A stretch of DNA of 64,000 bases, from the NCBI RefSeq assembly GCF_040049275.1, contig NZ_JBDZDT010000007.1:1-64000 (forward strand), in the 5' to 3' direction. Below are positions 8,498 to 15,784 of the stretch, piece after piece. The notes beneath the pieces were generated by a model, which made no database searches, was not told the origin of the DNA, and worked only from the letters and a program-made list of their open reading frames with translations. The stretch comes from Aquabacter sp040049275 (GTDB taxonomy: Bacteria > Pseudomonadota > Alphaproteobacteria > Rhizobiales > Xanthobacteraceae). Made by a program: the position numbers and the translations under genes. Position 1 is the stretch's first letter. Each line of letters starts with the position of its first letter.

Positions 8498-9028
8498 GGC
8501 AATGGCCTCTGGTCGGCCGCCTTCTTCAGGCGGCGAATGGAGCTGGAGCCGTCAATCGGATCTCAAGGCATTGAAATAAAAGGCATTCCTCATCCGTAGG
8601 CCGTGATCTGCCTGCGGATGAAGAATGCCGATATCACGGTGGTAAGATGGGAAGATGACGGAGGGTTCGTGGCGGCGATGTTCGGTATTTCCGGACGGTG
8701 GTGTTAGCGATGTCCGTGTCATCGCTCCGTCAAAGAGATGAAATTATGTTCATAATTACTTGAGTGATCGGATATCTACGTTCGTATCCCGATTTCTCCG
8801 TGCGTGTATCCACTATTAAGTCGAAAATTCTTCACATTCCGGCATATCTTGTTGCCGGCAAATGGTCGGGATTCGTGTGAATACTTTTGCCGCATCCTGG
8901 TGCGGGATTTTCCGGCTACGCCCCGCCAAACGCAGGGTCAGGCCGCCTTCGTCCCTTCCGATTGGCGCGGCACGCCCCACATGACAGACTTCACGACGCG
9001 CCGAGGGCGCGCGGAATCGGAGGTCTGC
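8498..9028. promoter_or_regulatory. Divergent adhesin/edd regulatory region
   Basis: A 531-base intergenic region, AT-richer than its surroundings. From left to right it holds a long hairpin with a T-run reading toward the adhesin (8565-8629, listed separately), the inverted repeat AGCGATG / CATCGCT (8706-8712 and 8720-8726), and the perfect palindrome AATTATG-TT-CATAATT at 8742-8757. The last two are candidate operators. No further gene is supported; an in-frame extension of edd upstream to 8804 lacks Edd-like sequence. Confidence 0.5.
8565..8629 (-). terminator. Terminator- or attenuator-like hairpin in the adhesin leader
   Basis: Arms 8582-8601 and 8610-8629 are 20 bases each with two mismatches (both tolerable as G-U in one strand) and an 8-base loop. 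On the minus strand the stem is followed directly by TTTTATTTC, giving a Rho-independent terminator shape. It lies about 85 bases upstream of the adhesin start on the same strand, so it would stop or attenuate leader transcripts, or end a small RNA. Confidence 0.6.
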
Positions 9029-10870
9029 ATGAGCGCGGTTGGCAGCCTGAATGCGAGGATAGGCGAGGTCACGGAGCGCATCACCAAGCGCAGCCGGCCG
9101 AAGCGGGAGCGCTATCTCTCGCGTATCGATGCGGCGGTGGAGAACGCCCCGCCGCGCCAGCGCCTCGGCTGCGCCAACCAGGCCCACGGCTTCGCCGCCT
9201 GCGGCCCGCTGGACAAGGAGCGCCTGCGGGACGAGGCCACACCGAACCTCGCCATCGTCACCGCCTATAACGACATGCTCTCGGCCCACCAGCCTTATGA
9301 GCGCTTCCCCGAGCTGATCCGCGCCGCTGCGCGCGAGGCCAGCGGCACGGCGCAGGTGGCGGGCGGCGTGCCGGCCATGTGCGACGGGGTCACGCAAGGG
9401 GAGGCGGGCATGGAGCTCTCCCTCTTCTCCCGCGACGTCATCGCGCTCTCCACCGCGGTGGCGCTTTCCCACCAGACCTTCGATGCGGCCGTGTTCCTCG
9501 GCATCTGCGACAAGATCGTGCCGGGGCTGGTGATCGGCGCGCTCTCCTTCGGGCATCTGCCGGCGGTGTTCATCCCGGGCGGCCCCATGACATCAGGCCT
9601 GCCGAACGACGAGAAATCGCGCATTCGCCAGCTTTATGCGGAGGGCAAGATCGACCGGGCGGGGCTGCTGGATTCGGAGTCCAAGTCCTATCACGGGCCG
9701 GGCACCTGCACCTTCTACGGCACCGCCAACACCAACCAGATGATGATGGAGATCATGGGCCTCCATCTGCCCGGCGCCTCCTTCATCAATCCCAACACCC
9801 CCTTGCGCGACGCGCTCACCCGCGAGGCCGCCAAGCGTGCGCTGGCCATCACGGCGCTCGGCAACGATTTCACGCCGGTGGGCCGGGTGCTGGACGAGAA
9901 GGCGTTCGTCAATGCGGTGGTGGGGCTTCACGCCACGGGCGGCTCCACCAATCACACGCTCCATCTCGTCGCCATGGCGGCGGCGGGGGGGATCACGCTC
10001 ACCTGGGACGATTTCTCGGATCTGGCGGAGGCCGTGCCTTTGCTTGCCCGCGTCTATCCCAACGGCAAGGCGGACGTGAACCATTTCCATGCCGCCGGCG
10101 GCATGGGCTTCGTGATCCGCGAGCTGCTGGGCGCCGGCCTGCTCCACCGCGACGTGAAGACCGTGTGGGGCACGGGCCTCGACGGCTACGTGGCCGAGCC
10201 CGGCTTGGGCGAGGACGACCAGCTGGTCTGGCGCGATGGGGCGGCGGAGAGCGGGGACACCGCCATCCTGCGCGGCACGGCGGCGCCCTTCCAGGCCACC
10301 GGCGGGCTGAAGGTGATGGGCGGCAATCTCGGCCGCGCGGTGGTGAAGACCTCCGCCGTGGCTACCGAGCGCCACATCATCGAGGCGCCCGCCCGCGTGT
10401 TCCATTCCCAGGAGGCGTTCCAGGAGGCGTTCAAGGCCAAGGAGCTGACCGGCGATTTCGTCGCGGTGGTCCGCTTCCAGGGCCCCGGCGCCAACGGCAT
10501 GCCCGAGCTGCACAAGCTGATGCCGCCCCTCGGCGTGCTCCAGGACCGGGGGCAGAAGGTGGCCCTCGTCACCGATGGGCGCATGTCCGGGGCCTCCGGC
10601 AAGGTGCTCTCCGCCATCCATGTGACGCCGGAGGCCGCGCGCGGCGGCGCCATCGCCAAGATCCGCGATGGCGACATGGTGCGGGTGGATGCGGTGGTGG
10701 GCGACCTGGAGGTTCTGGTGGACCCGGTGGAATGGGCCAAGCGCCCGCCCGCGACGGCGGACCTCTCCGCCTCCCATTCCGGCGTCGGCCGTGAGCTGTT
10801 CACGCCCTTCCGCGCGGCAGTGGGCGCGGCCGATAGCGGCGGCACCATCTTCGCCGAAGCCTTCGCCTGA
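9029..10870 (+). CDS. edd: Phosphogluconate dehydratase (Entner-Doudoroff)
   Basis: A 613-residue IlvD/Edd-family enzyme. Family members convert 6-phosphogluconate to 2-dehydro-3-deoxy-6-phosphogluconate using an iron-sulfur cluster. The sequence opens with the Edd-specific helix (RYLSRIDAAVENAPPRQRLGC) rather than an IlvD opening. Cluster cysteines are seen in GCANQAHG, MCDGVTQGE and GPGTCTFYGTANTNQ, and CDKIVPGL is conserved. Length fits Edd (about 600). The ATG at 9029 has GGAGGT five bases upstream. It stands alone: no zwf, pgl or eda is nearby. It faces away from the adhesin gene across a palindrome-rich region. Confidence 0.95.
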   Translation: MSAVGSLNARIGEVTERITKRSRPKRERYLSRIDAAVENAPPRQRLGCANQAHGFAACGPLDKERLRDEATPNLAIVTAYNDMLSAHQPYERFPELIRAAAREASGTAQVAGGVPAMCDGVTQGEAGMELSLFSRDVIALSTAVALSHQTFDAAVFLGICDKIVPGLVIGALSFGHLPAVFIPGGPMTSGLPNDEKSRIRQLYAEGKIDRAGLLDSESKSYHGPGTCTFYGTANTNQMMMEIMGLHLPGASFINPNTPLRDALTREAAKRALAITALGNDFTPVGRVLDEKAFVNAVVGLHATGGSTNHTLHLVAMAAAGGITLTWDDFSDLAEAVPLLARVYPNGKADVNHFHAAGGMGFVIRELLGAGLLHRDVKTVWGTGLDGYVAEPGLGEDDQLVWRDGAAESGDTAILRGTAAPFQATGGLKVMGGNLGRAVVKTSAVATERHIIEAPARVFHSQEAFQEAFKAKELTGDFVAVVRFQGPGANGMPELHKLMPPLGVLQDRGQKVALVTDGRMSGASGKVLSAIHVTPEAARGGAIAKIRDGDMVRVDAVVGDLEVLVDPVEWAKRPPATADLSASHSGVGRELFTPFRAAVGAADSGGTIFAEAFA

Positions 10871-10881
10871 GGCGCCATAAG

Positions 10882-10920
10882 CCCCCTCTCCCGCTTGCGG
10901 GGGAGGGCTGGGGAGGGGGG
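10882..10920 (+). repeat. REP-like palindrome, left half of an inverted pair
   Basis: CCCCCTCTCCCGCTTGCGGGGGAGGG followed by a G-rich tail, twelve bases after the edd stop. With the inverted copy at 10975 it forms a BIME-like pair separated by about 55 bases. Confidence 0.65.
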
Positions 10921-10974
10921 AAGGTCGCCCTCTCCATACCTTCCAGCGCTCCACTGCTTGAGAGCCGCCTTCCT

Positions 10975-11001
10975 GACCCTCCCCCGCAAGCGGGAGAGGG
11001 G
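10975..11001 (-). repeat. REP-like palindrome, right half of an inverted pair
   Basis: ACCCTCCCCCGCAAGCGGG-type copy, reverse-complementary to 10882. It sits just upstream of the metallo-beta-lactamase-fold gene and could fold with its partner into a large cruciform or an mRNA 3' end structure for edd. Confidence 0.65.
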
Positions 11002-11072
11002 AGGCTCGCGTGGGAGGCGATTGCGCGACTGGCGCCATCTGGCGTAAGCACAATGTAAGGAAGGCTTACAGG

Positions 11073-12089
11073 ATGGCAGAGTTGGAGATCGAGGCGACGC
11101 GCCCCATAGAGCGGCCCATCGAGATCGTGCCGGGGCTGCTGCGGGTCCGCGTGCCGCTGCCATTCCCGCCCACCGAAGTGAATGCGTGGCTGCTGGCGGA
11201 CGCGGGCGGCTGGACGCTGATCGATTCCGGCGTGGACGATGCCCCGACCCGGGCACTGTTCACCGACGTGCTGGCCGACCCCATGCTGAACGGGGAGGGG
11301 ATCACCCGCCTCCTCATCACCCATTTCCACCCCGACCATATCGGCCTTGCCGGCTGGCTGCAGGCCCGCACCGGCGCGCCCATCCATATGAGCCGTGTGG
11401 AATGGCTCCAGGCCCGCGTGATCCTCGCCGATCCGCCGGAGGTGCCGCTCAAGGCCTATATCGACCAGTATCGCTGGTGCGGGGCGTCGGAGGACTATCT
11501 CGCCCTCCTGGCGCGGCGGGGCCTGATGTATCGCAAATGGGTCGGCCCGCTGCCCTATGCCTATTCCGCCATCCGCGAGGGCGACGAATTCGCGCTGGCC
11601 GGCACCCATTGGCGGGTGATGATCGGCGAGGGCCACGCGCCGGAAATGGTCTGCCTCTACAGCGCCGAGCGGGGGATACTCATCGCCGCCGACCAGATCC
11701 TCGGCCGCATCACGCCCCATATCGGCCTTCACCCTTCCGACCCCAGCGCCGATCCTCTGGGGGACTTCCTCGCCAGCCTCTCAAAGTTCGAGGCGCTCCC
11801 GGCGGACACGCTGGTTCTGCCCTCCCATGGCGATCCCTTCCACGGCCTGCCGGAGCGCATCGCGGCGCTGCGGGCGCACCATGACGAGCGCCTCGGCCGG
11901 CTCATGGACTTCTGCGACACGCCGCGCTCGGTGATGGACACGACGCGGGTGCTGTTCCGCAGCCTCGCCCCGGAGCAGGTGGGCTTCGCGCTGAGCGAGG
12001 CGCTGGCCCATGTGCGCTACCTCGTCCTGCGCGGCGCGCTGGAAGATGTTGGCGATAGCGAAGTCGGGCTGTTCGTGCGGTCGCAGTGA
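11073..12089 (+). CDS. Metallo-beta-lactamase-fold metallohydrolase
   Basis: A 338-residue protein of the MBL fold. The zinc motif HFHPDH is at about residue 85, preceded by the NAWLLADAGGWTLIDSG strand. Later metal ligands are in EGHAPE and in the C-terminal SHGDPF. A C-terminal helical region of about 60 residues (RLGRLMDFCDTPRSVMD...) follows, as in broad-specificity glyoxalase II/LACTB2-like hydrolases. The ATG at 11073 follows AAGGAAGG. No neighbour indicates the substrate; the gene is bracketed by palindromic repeats and is likely monocistronic. Confidence 0.85.
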   Translation: MAELEIEATRPIERPIEIVPGLLRVRVPLPFPPTEVNAWLLADAGGWTLIDSGVDDAPTRALFTDVLADPMLNGEGITRLLITHFHPDHIGLAGWLQARTGAPIHMSRVEWLQARVILADPPEVPLKAYIDQYRWCGASEDYLALLARRGLMYRKWVGPLPYAYSAIREGDEFALAGTHWRVMIGEGHAPEMVCLYSAERGILIAADQILGRITPHIGLHPSDPSADPLGDFLASLSKFEALPADTLVLPSHGDPFHGLPERIAALRAHHDERLGRLMDFCDTPRSVMDTTRVLFRSLAPEQVGFALSEALAHVRYLVLRGALEDVGDSEVGLFVRSQ

Positions 12090-12484
12090 TTACCATGCCC
12101 GGGCTTGGCCCGGGCACCTGCGGCCACATGCGTGCTGTGTTCCCTCTCTCCACCTCTCCCCGAGGGGGAGAGGTCGGCTGCGGAGCAGCCGGGTGAGGGG
12201 GCTCCGGCGTTTCAGGATTTGAGAGGATTGTCCCCCTCACCCCAACCCTCTCCCCCGCGGGGAGAGGGGGCACAGTGTGCCCGGTGGCGCGATGCGTCCC
12301 AAGGTGAGCAGGGTATCCCCGGATCAGGTCCGGGGATGACTGTCGGACGCGTCACCCACCGGCAGGCGCGCCGTCGCGCCGCAGGCGGGATGCGCGCCGC
12401 CGCAAATCAACATCCGCACTTTCGTGCCGAACCCTGCTATAGGACGGCGTCAACCCCCGGCCCGCAGCGCGGAGCGGCCTGAGT
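12090..12484. repeat. Gene-free stretch filled with palindromic repeats
   Basis: The 395 bases between the MBL gene and tauE hold a terminator-like hairpin (12096), a REP-like element at 12153-12200, a converging REP-like copy at 12231-12270, and a separate hairpin ATCCCCGGA-TCAGG-TCCGGGGAT at 12315-12338. No gene is supported. The last about 140 bases presumably carry the tauE promoter. Confidence 0.6.
12096..12116 (+). terminator. Stem-loop after the MBL hydrolase
   Basis: Perfect TGCCCGGGC-TTG-GCCCGGGCA hairpin starting seven bases after the stop. It has no T-run but is a plausible 3' end structure. Confidence 0.5.
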
Positions 12485-13411
12485 GTGACGATTTACCTGC
12501 CCATCGCCGAAATCCCGGTCGCCATTTTCACCATCTTCGCCATGGGCCTCGCCGTGGGGTTCATCTCCGGCATGTTCGGCGTGGGCGGCGGGTTCCTCAT
12601 GACGCCGCTGCTCATCTTCACCGGCGTGCCGGCGTCGGTGGCAGTCGCCAGCGTCTCCGCCCACATGGCGGCCTCCTCCTTCTCCGGCGCGCTCTCCTAT
12701 CTCCGCAAGGGGCTCATCGACCTGCCGCTGGCCGGCTTCCTCCTGGGCGGAGGGCTTGCCGGCACGGCGCTGGGGGTCGCCGCCTTCGCGCTCATGCGCG
12801 CCTATGGGCAAGTCGACCTCGTCATCGGCATTTCCTACGTGCTGCTGCTGGGCGGGGTCGGCCTCCTGATGATGGTGGAAAGCGTGCGCGCCATCCTGCG
12901 AACCCTGAGAGGGCACAGGGCGCAGGTGCGCCGGCCCGGCACCCATGGATGGTTCCTGCGGCTGCCGCTGAAGATCCGCTTCCGCCGCTCGCGCATTTAT
13001 GTGTCGGTCATCCCCGTGGTGGCGCTGGGGCTGGTGATCGGCTTCCTCGGCGCGCTGCTGGGCGTCGGCGGCGGCTTCCTGCTGGTGCCCGCGCTCATCT
13101 ATCTCCTGCGGGTGCCGACGCAGATGTCGGTGGGCACCTCGCTCGTCCTGACCCTTGCCACCATGACGGCGGCGACCGTGCTGCACGCGGCCTTCAACGG
13201 CACGGTGGACGCCGTCCTCGCGCTGATCCTGATGATCGGCGGCACCATGGGCGCGCAGTTCGGCGCGCGGGCGGGGCAGCGGCTGAAGGCGGAGCATCTG
13301 CGCCTGCTGCTTGCCCTGCTGGTGCTCGCGGTGGGCCTTCGGGTGGGCTACGATCTCGTCCGGCCGCCGGCCGACCCCTTCGTCATCACCCTGCGCGAGG
13401 GCCGGTCATGA
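12485..13411 (+). CDS. TauE/SafE family membrane transporter (sulfite exporter type)
   Basis: A 308-residue integral membrane protein with about eight hydrophobic segments in two repeats. Each repeat has the family glycine motif: GFISGMFGVGGGFLMTP at about residues 22-38 and GFLGALLGVGGGFLLVP at about 185-202. The family moves sulfite, sulfoacetate or related organosulfonates out of the cell. The start is a GTG. The stop overlaps the next start as ATGA, so it is translationally coupled to the TIGR02186 gene. This pairing is recurrent in alphaproteobacteria, so the two proteins probably work together at the membrane. Confidence 0.88.
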   Translation: MTIYLPIAEIPVAIFTIFAMGLAVGFISGMFGVGGGFLMTPLLIFTGVPASVAVASVSAHMAASSFSGALSYLRKGLIDLPLAGFLLGGGLAGTALGVAAFALMRAYGQVDLVIGISYVLLLGGVGLLMMVESVRAILRTLRGHRAQVRRPGTHGWFLRLPLKIRFRRSRIYVSVIPVVALGLVIGFLGALLGVGGGFLLVPALIYLLRVPTQMSVGTSLVLTLATMTAATVLHAAFNGTVDAVLALILMIGGTMGAQFGARAGQRLKAEHLRLLLALLVLAVGLRVGYDLVRPPADPFVITLREGRS

Positions 13412-14166
13412 ACCGCGCTCTGCTTCTGGCGCTGCTCCTGCTGCTACCCTCGGCAACGTGGGCGGAGCGGCTGGTGCTGTCCGTCTCGCAGCCGGAAGTG
13501 CTCATCGCCTCCAACTTCACGGGGGCGGACCTGGTGCTGTTCGGGGTGGTGGAGGGGCGCCCGCCGGGCGAGCACGCCTACGATTTCGCCGTCACCGTGC
13601 GCGGGCCGCAGGAGACCTTCGTCACCTGGCGGAAATCCCGCGTGCTCGGCCTCTACGTCAACACGGACAGTCGCACCTTCGTGGACAGCCCCGCAGTCCT
13701 TGCGGTGGCCACCAACAAGCCGGCCGAGGAGATCGCCCCGCCCGACGTCCTGCGGCGCGAGCAGATCGGCATCACCCGCAACATCTTCGTCCAGCGCGTG
13801 GGCACGGACTATGCGGACGTGGTGCCGGACGATCCGTTCCGCCTCGCCTTCCTGCGCATCAAGAAGGCCGACGGCCTCTATGCGGAGGAGCCGCACGGCG
13901 TGACCCTGCTCTCGCCCGCGGTGTTCCGCACCAGCTTCCGCATTCCCGCCAGCGCGCCGGTGGGCGCCTATGAGGTGACGGTCAAGCTGTTCGAGGGCGG
14001 CCACCTACTCGCGAGCGCGGTCACCTCCGTGACGGTGCGCAAGGACGGCTACGGCCAGCAGCTCGCCGCCTTCGCCGAGCAGCGGGGATGGCTCTACGGC
14101 TTCGGGGTCGCCCTCGGCGCCCTGTTCGTGGGCCTCAGCGCCAATTTCCTGTTCCGGCGGGACTGA
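13408..14166 (+). CDS. TIGR02186 family protein, partner of TauE/SafE
   Basis: A 252-residue protein with an N-terminal signal peptide (NRALLLALLLLLPSATWA), a periplasmic beta-rich domain of about 190 residues and one C-terminal transmembrane segment (FGVALGALFVGLSANFLF) followed by a short RRD tail. This matches the conserved alphaproteobacterial TIGR02186 proteins found next to TauE-like transporters. Their function is unknown; the topology suggests a periplasmic accessory protein anchored beside the transporter. It overlaps the tauE-like gene by four bases. Confidence 0.85.
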   Translation: MNRALLLALLLLLPSATWAERLVLSVSQPEVLIASNFTGADLVLFGVVEGRPPGEHAYDFAVTVRGPQETFVTWRKSRVLGLYVNTDSRTFVDSPAVLAVATNKPAEEIAPPDVLRREQIGITRNIFVQRVGTDYADVVPDDPFRLAFLRIKKADGLYAEEPHGVTLLSPAVFRTSFRIPASAPVGAYEVTVKLFEGGHLLASAVTSVTVRKDGYGQQLAAFAEQRGWLYGFGVALGALFVGLSANFLFRRD

Positions 14167-14499
14167 GGCCAAGCACAGCTTGGGGCTGTCATAGCGCGGC
14201 AGGGTTGTAAAATACCGTTTTCCAGAAACCGTGGGACGAATCCGGTTTTTTGGATCCAAAATGATCCAAAGTGGATTGCATTCGGCGGGGGGCGTCAGTA
14301 ACACACATCGTAAGGTATCCGACGCTTTAGAGCGTCGGCTCGTCGCCTCCGGGTGCCAAGCCCTGACAGGCACCTGGTGGAGGCGGGGCGGCGTCTTTTG
14401 AGTGCGCCGTCCCGCGTTCCATCTCCCTGCACCTTCCGGGCAGTAGGCAGAGCGCCCAAACTTGGGCTATGTGGTCCGGCTTCGCACGGCGGGGGACCC
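14167..14499. promoter_or_regulatory. Gap with a VanR/GntR-type palindrome and a hairpin
   Basis: The 333-base gap holds a perfect 14-base palindrome TTTTGGATCCAAAA at 14248-14261, followed by an extra GATCCAAA half-site at 14263-14270. TTGGATCCAA is the core of operators bound by FCD-type GntR repressors such as Caulobacter VanR. A hairpin CCGACGCT-TTAG-AGCGTCGG lies at 14319-14338. Either could control the enoyl-CoA hydratase that starts at 14500. No GntR gene is adjacent. Confidence 0.5.
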
Positions 14500-15285
14500 A
14501 TGGCTTCCGGTGACGTCTCAGTGACCATCGATGGCGGCATCGCCCGCCTCGTTCTGTCCAATCCCGAACGGCGCAATGCCATTTCCAGCGGCATGTGGCA
14601 CGCGCTCGCGGCTTTTGCGGCCGATGCCGCGCGGCGCACCGACGTGCGCGTGGCGCTGATCCGGGGGGAGGGGACGCTCGCTTTCTCCGGCGGCGCCGAC
14701 ATCTCCGATTTCAGCGCGGCGCGCTCGGACGCTTCCGGCGCCCAGACCTATGACGAATTGGTGGAAAGCGCGTGCGCCGCCATCGAAGGGCTCGGCTGCC
14801 CCACCGTCGCGCTGCTGCGCGGCGCCTGCGTCGGCGCGGGGGCGGCGCTGGCGGCGAGCTGCGACATCAGGATCGCCGCCGACGATGCCTTCCTCGCCAT
14901 TCCCGCCGCCCGCCTCGGCCTCGGCTACGATCCGCGCGGCGTCGCGCGCCTCGTGCGCGCCTATGGCAGCCATGCGGCACGCCAGCTCTTCTTCACCGCC
15001 GAGCGGCTGCCCGCGCGCCGCGCCTTCGAGATGGGCGCCCTCGACCATCTGGCAACGCCGGAGGAGGTGGACGCGCTCGCCGACAAGATCGCCGCGCGCA
15101 TCGCCGAGAACGCCCCTCTCACCCTGAAGGCGGCGAAGCTCTCCATCCGCGCCGCCGAGGGCGTGGGCGGCGGCGTCCTCACCGAGGCGCGCCACCTCAC
15201 CCAGGTGGCCAATGCCAGCGCCGATTATCGCGAAGGGCGCCTCGCCTTCGCCGAGAAGCGCGCGCCCCGCTTCACCGGAAGCTGA
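14500..15285 (+). CDS. Enoyl-CoA hydratase/isomerase family protein
   Basis: A 261-residue crotonase-fold protein. The oxyanion-hole segments are FSGGADISDF (about residue 65) and GACVGAGAALAASCDIR (about 107-123). The segment where classical hydratases carry PGAGG and the second catalytic glutamate reads GLGYDPRG here, so the reaction may differ from plain hydration (isomerase, hydrolase or decarboxylase members also lack it). The ATG at 14500 follows a GGGGGA. It stands alone upstream of tRNA-Gln, with a GntR-type palindrome in its leader. Confidence 0.85.
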   Translation: MASGDVSVTIDGGIARLVLSNPERRNAISSGMWHALAAFAADAARRTDVRVALIRGEGTLAFSGGADISDFSAARSDASGAQTYDELVESACAAIEGLGCPTVALLRGACVGAGAALAASCDIRIAADDAFLAIPAARLGLGYDPRGVARLVRAYGSHAARQLFFTAERLPARRAFEMGALDHLATPEEVDALADKIAARIAENAPLTLKAAKLSIRAAEGVGGGVLTEARHLTQVANASADYREGRLAFAEKRAPRFTGS

Positions 15286-15351
15286 CCCGGGAAAAGCGGC
15301 TTGCGGGGCGTTGCGTCGGCGCAGCGTCCCCCTTATGGTCCGCGCCCGCGT

Positions 15352-15426
15352 TGGGGCGTAGCCAAGTGGTAAGGCAGGGGATTTTGATTCCCCCATTCCC
15401 AGGTTCGAATCCTGGCGCCCCAGCCA
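15352..15426 (+). tRNA. tRNA-Gln (anticodon TTG), CCA encoded
   Basis: Acceptor arms TGGGGCG / CGCCCCA with a G discriminator, then CCA at 15424-15426. The D-arm has GCCAAGTGGTAAGGC. The anticodon stem-loop is GGGGA-TTTTGAT-TCCCC with TTG at loop positions 3-5. The T-arm is CCAGG-TTCGAAT-CCTGG. The U1-A72 first pair is typical of glutamine tRNAs. The 3' part from GAATCC onward is repeated at 51007. Confidence 0.97.
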
Positions 15427-15540
15427 ATTTCCCGCGAAATGCCCGTTCCCAAGCGCCTGAGCCGGTTCGCACCTGCAGATTTGGCCTGTTGCTGCAATCC
15501 GCTGCTAAAAGCCCGCCTTGGCGGGCTCGTTGGGAGCAGC
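15407..15540 (+). repeat. Attachment-like direct repeat, left copy (tRNA-Gln 3' end and flank)
   Basis: From 15407 to 15510 this segment aligns without gaps to 51007-51110 (offset exactly 35,600); I count 90 identities in 104 positions. It begins inside the T-loop of tRNA-Gln and runs through the tRNA 3' end into the leader of the integrase remnant. That is the usual position of an integrase attachment site. After 15510 the match continues with a one-base shift (GGGCTC...GGAGCA). Confidence 0.65.
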
Positions 15541-15784
15541 ATGGGGACCATTGCGAATGGGACACTCCGGAGCGGCGTCTATCACTTCAGGCGGGCAGTT
15601 CCGGAAGCGTTTCGCCGGCATGTGCGCCGCTGCGAATTGGTGGTGAGCCTGCGCACGCGTGAAAGCTGCCCATGCCAAGCTCGGGGCAGCTCAGCTATGT
15701 GCCGCTTCGGAAACTCTTTTCGCGACGATTCGCTCAACGCCTAGGCACCGCGGCCTTATCTCATCCCCAGTGCGCGCACTTTGA
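15541..15784 (+). pseudogene. Frameshifted, truncated tyrosine-recombinase (integrase) N-terminus
   Basis: From the ATG at 15541 the frame reads SGVYHFRRAVPEAFRRHV, then VVSLRTRES. This is the N-terminal signature of phage-type integrases with a YY-RR-VP-D opening. At about 15667-15671 a +1 shift continues the family pattern (HAKLGAAQLCAASETLFATIRS) to a stop at 15784, so the gene is frameshifted near a CCC run. It is also cut short: the arm-binding and catalytic domains are absent and the end overlaps the 3' end of the dld gene. It lies directly downstream of tRNA-Gln, the expected place for an island integrase. Confidence 0.6.

Noticed and set aside
8498..9028. Known riboswitch class in the adhesin/edd gap
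   Set aside because: The hairpin plus T-run is terminator-like, but no conserved aptamer core of a known class could be recognised.
15272..15565. Open frames across tRNA-Gln on the minus strand
   Set aside because: They overlap a well-folded tRNA gene and show no domain.
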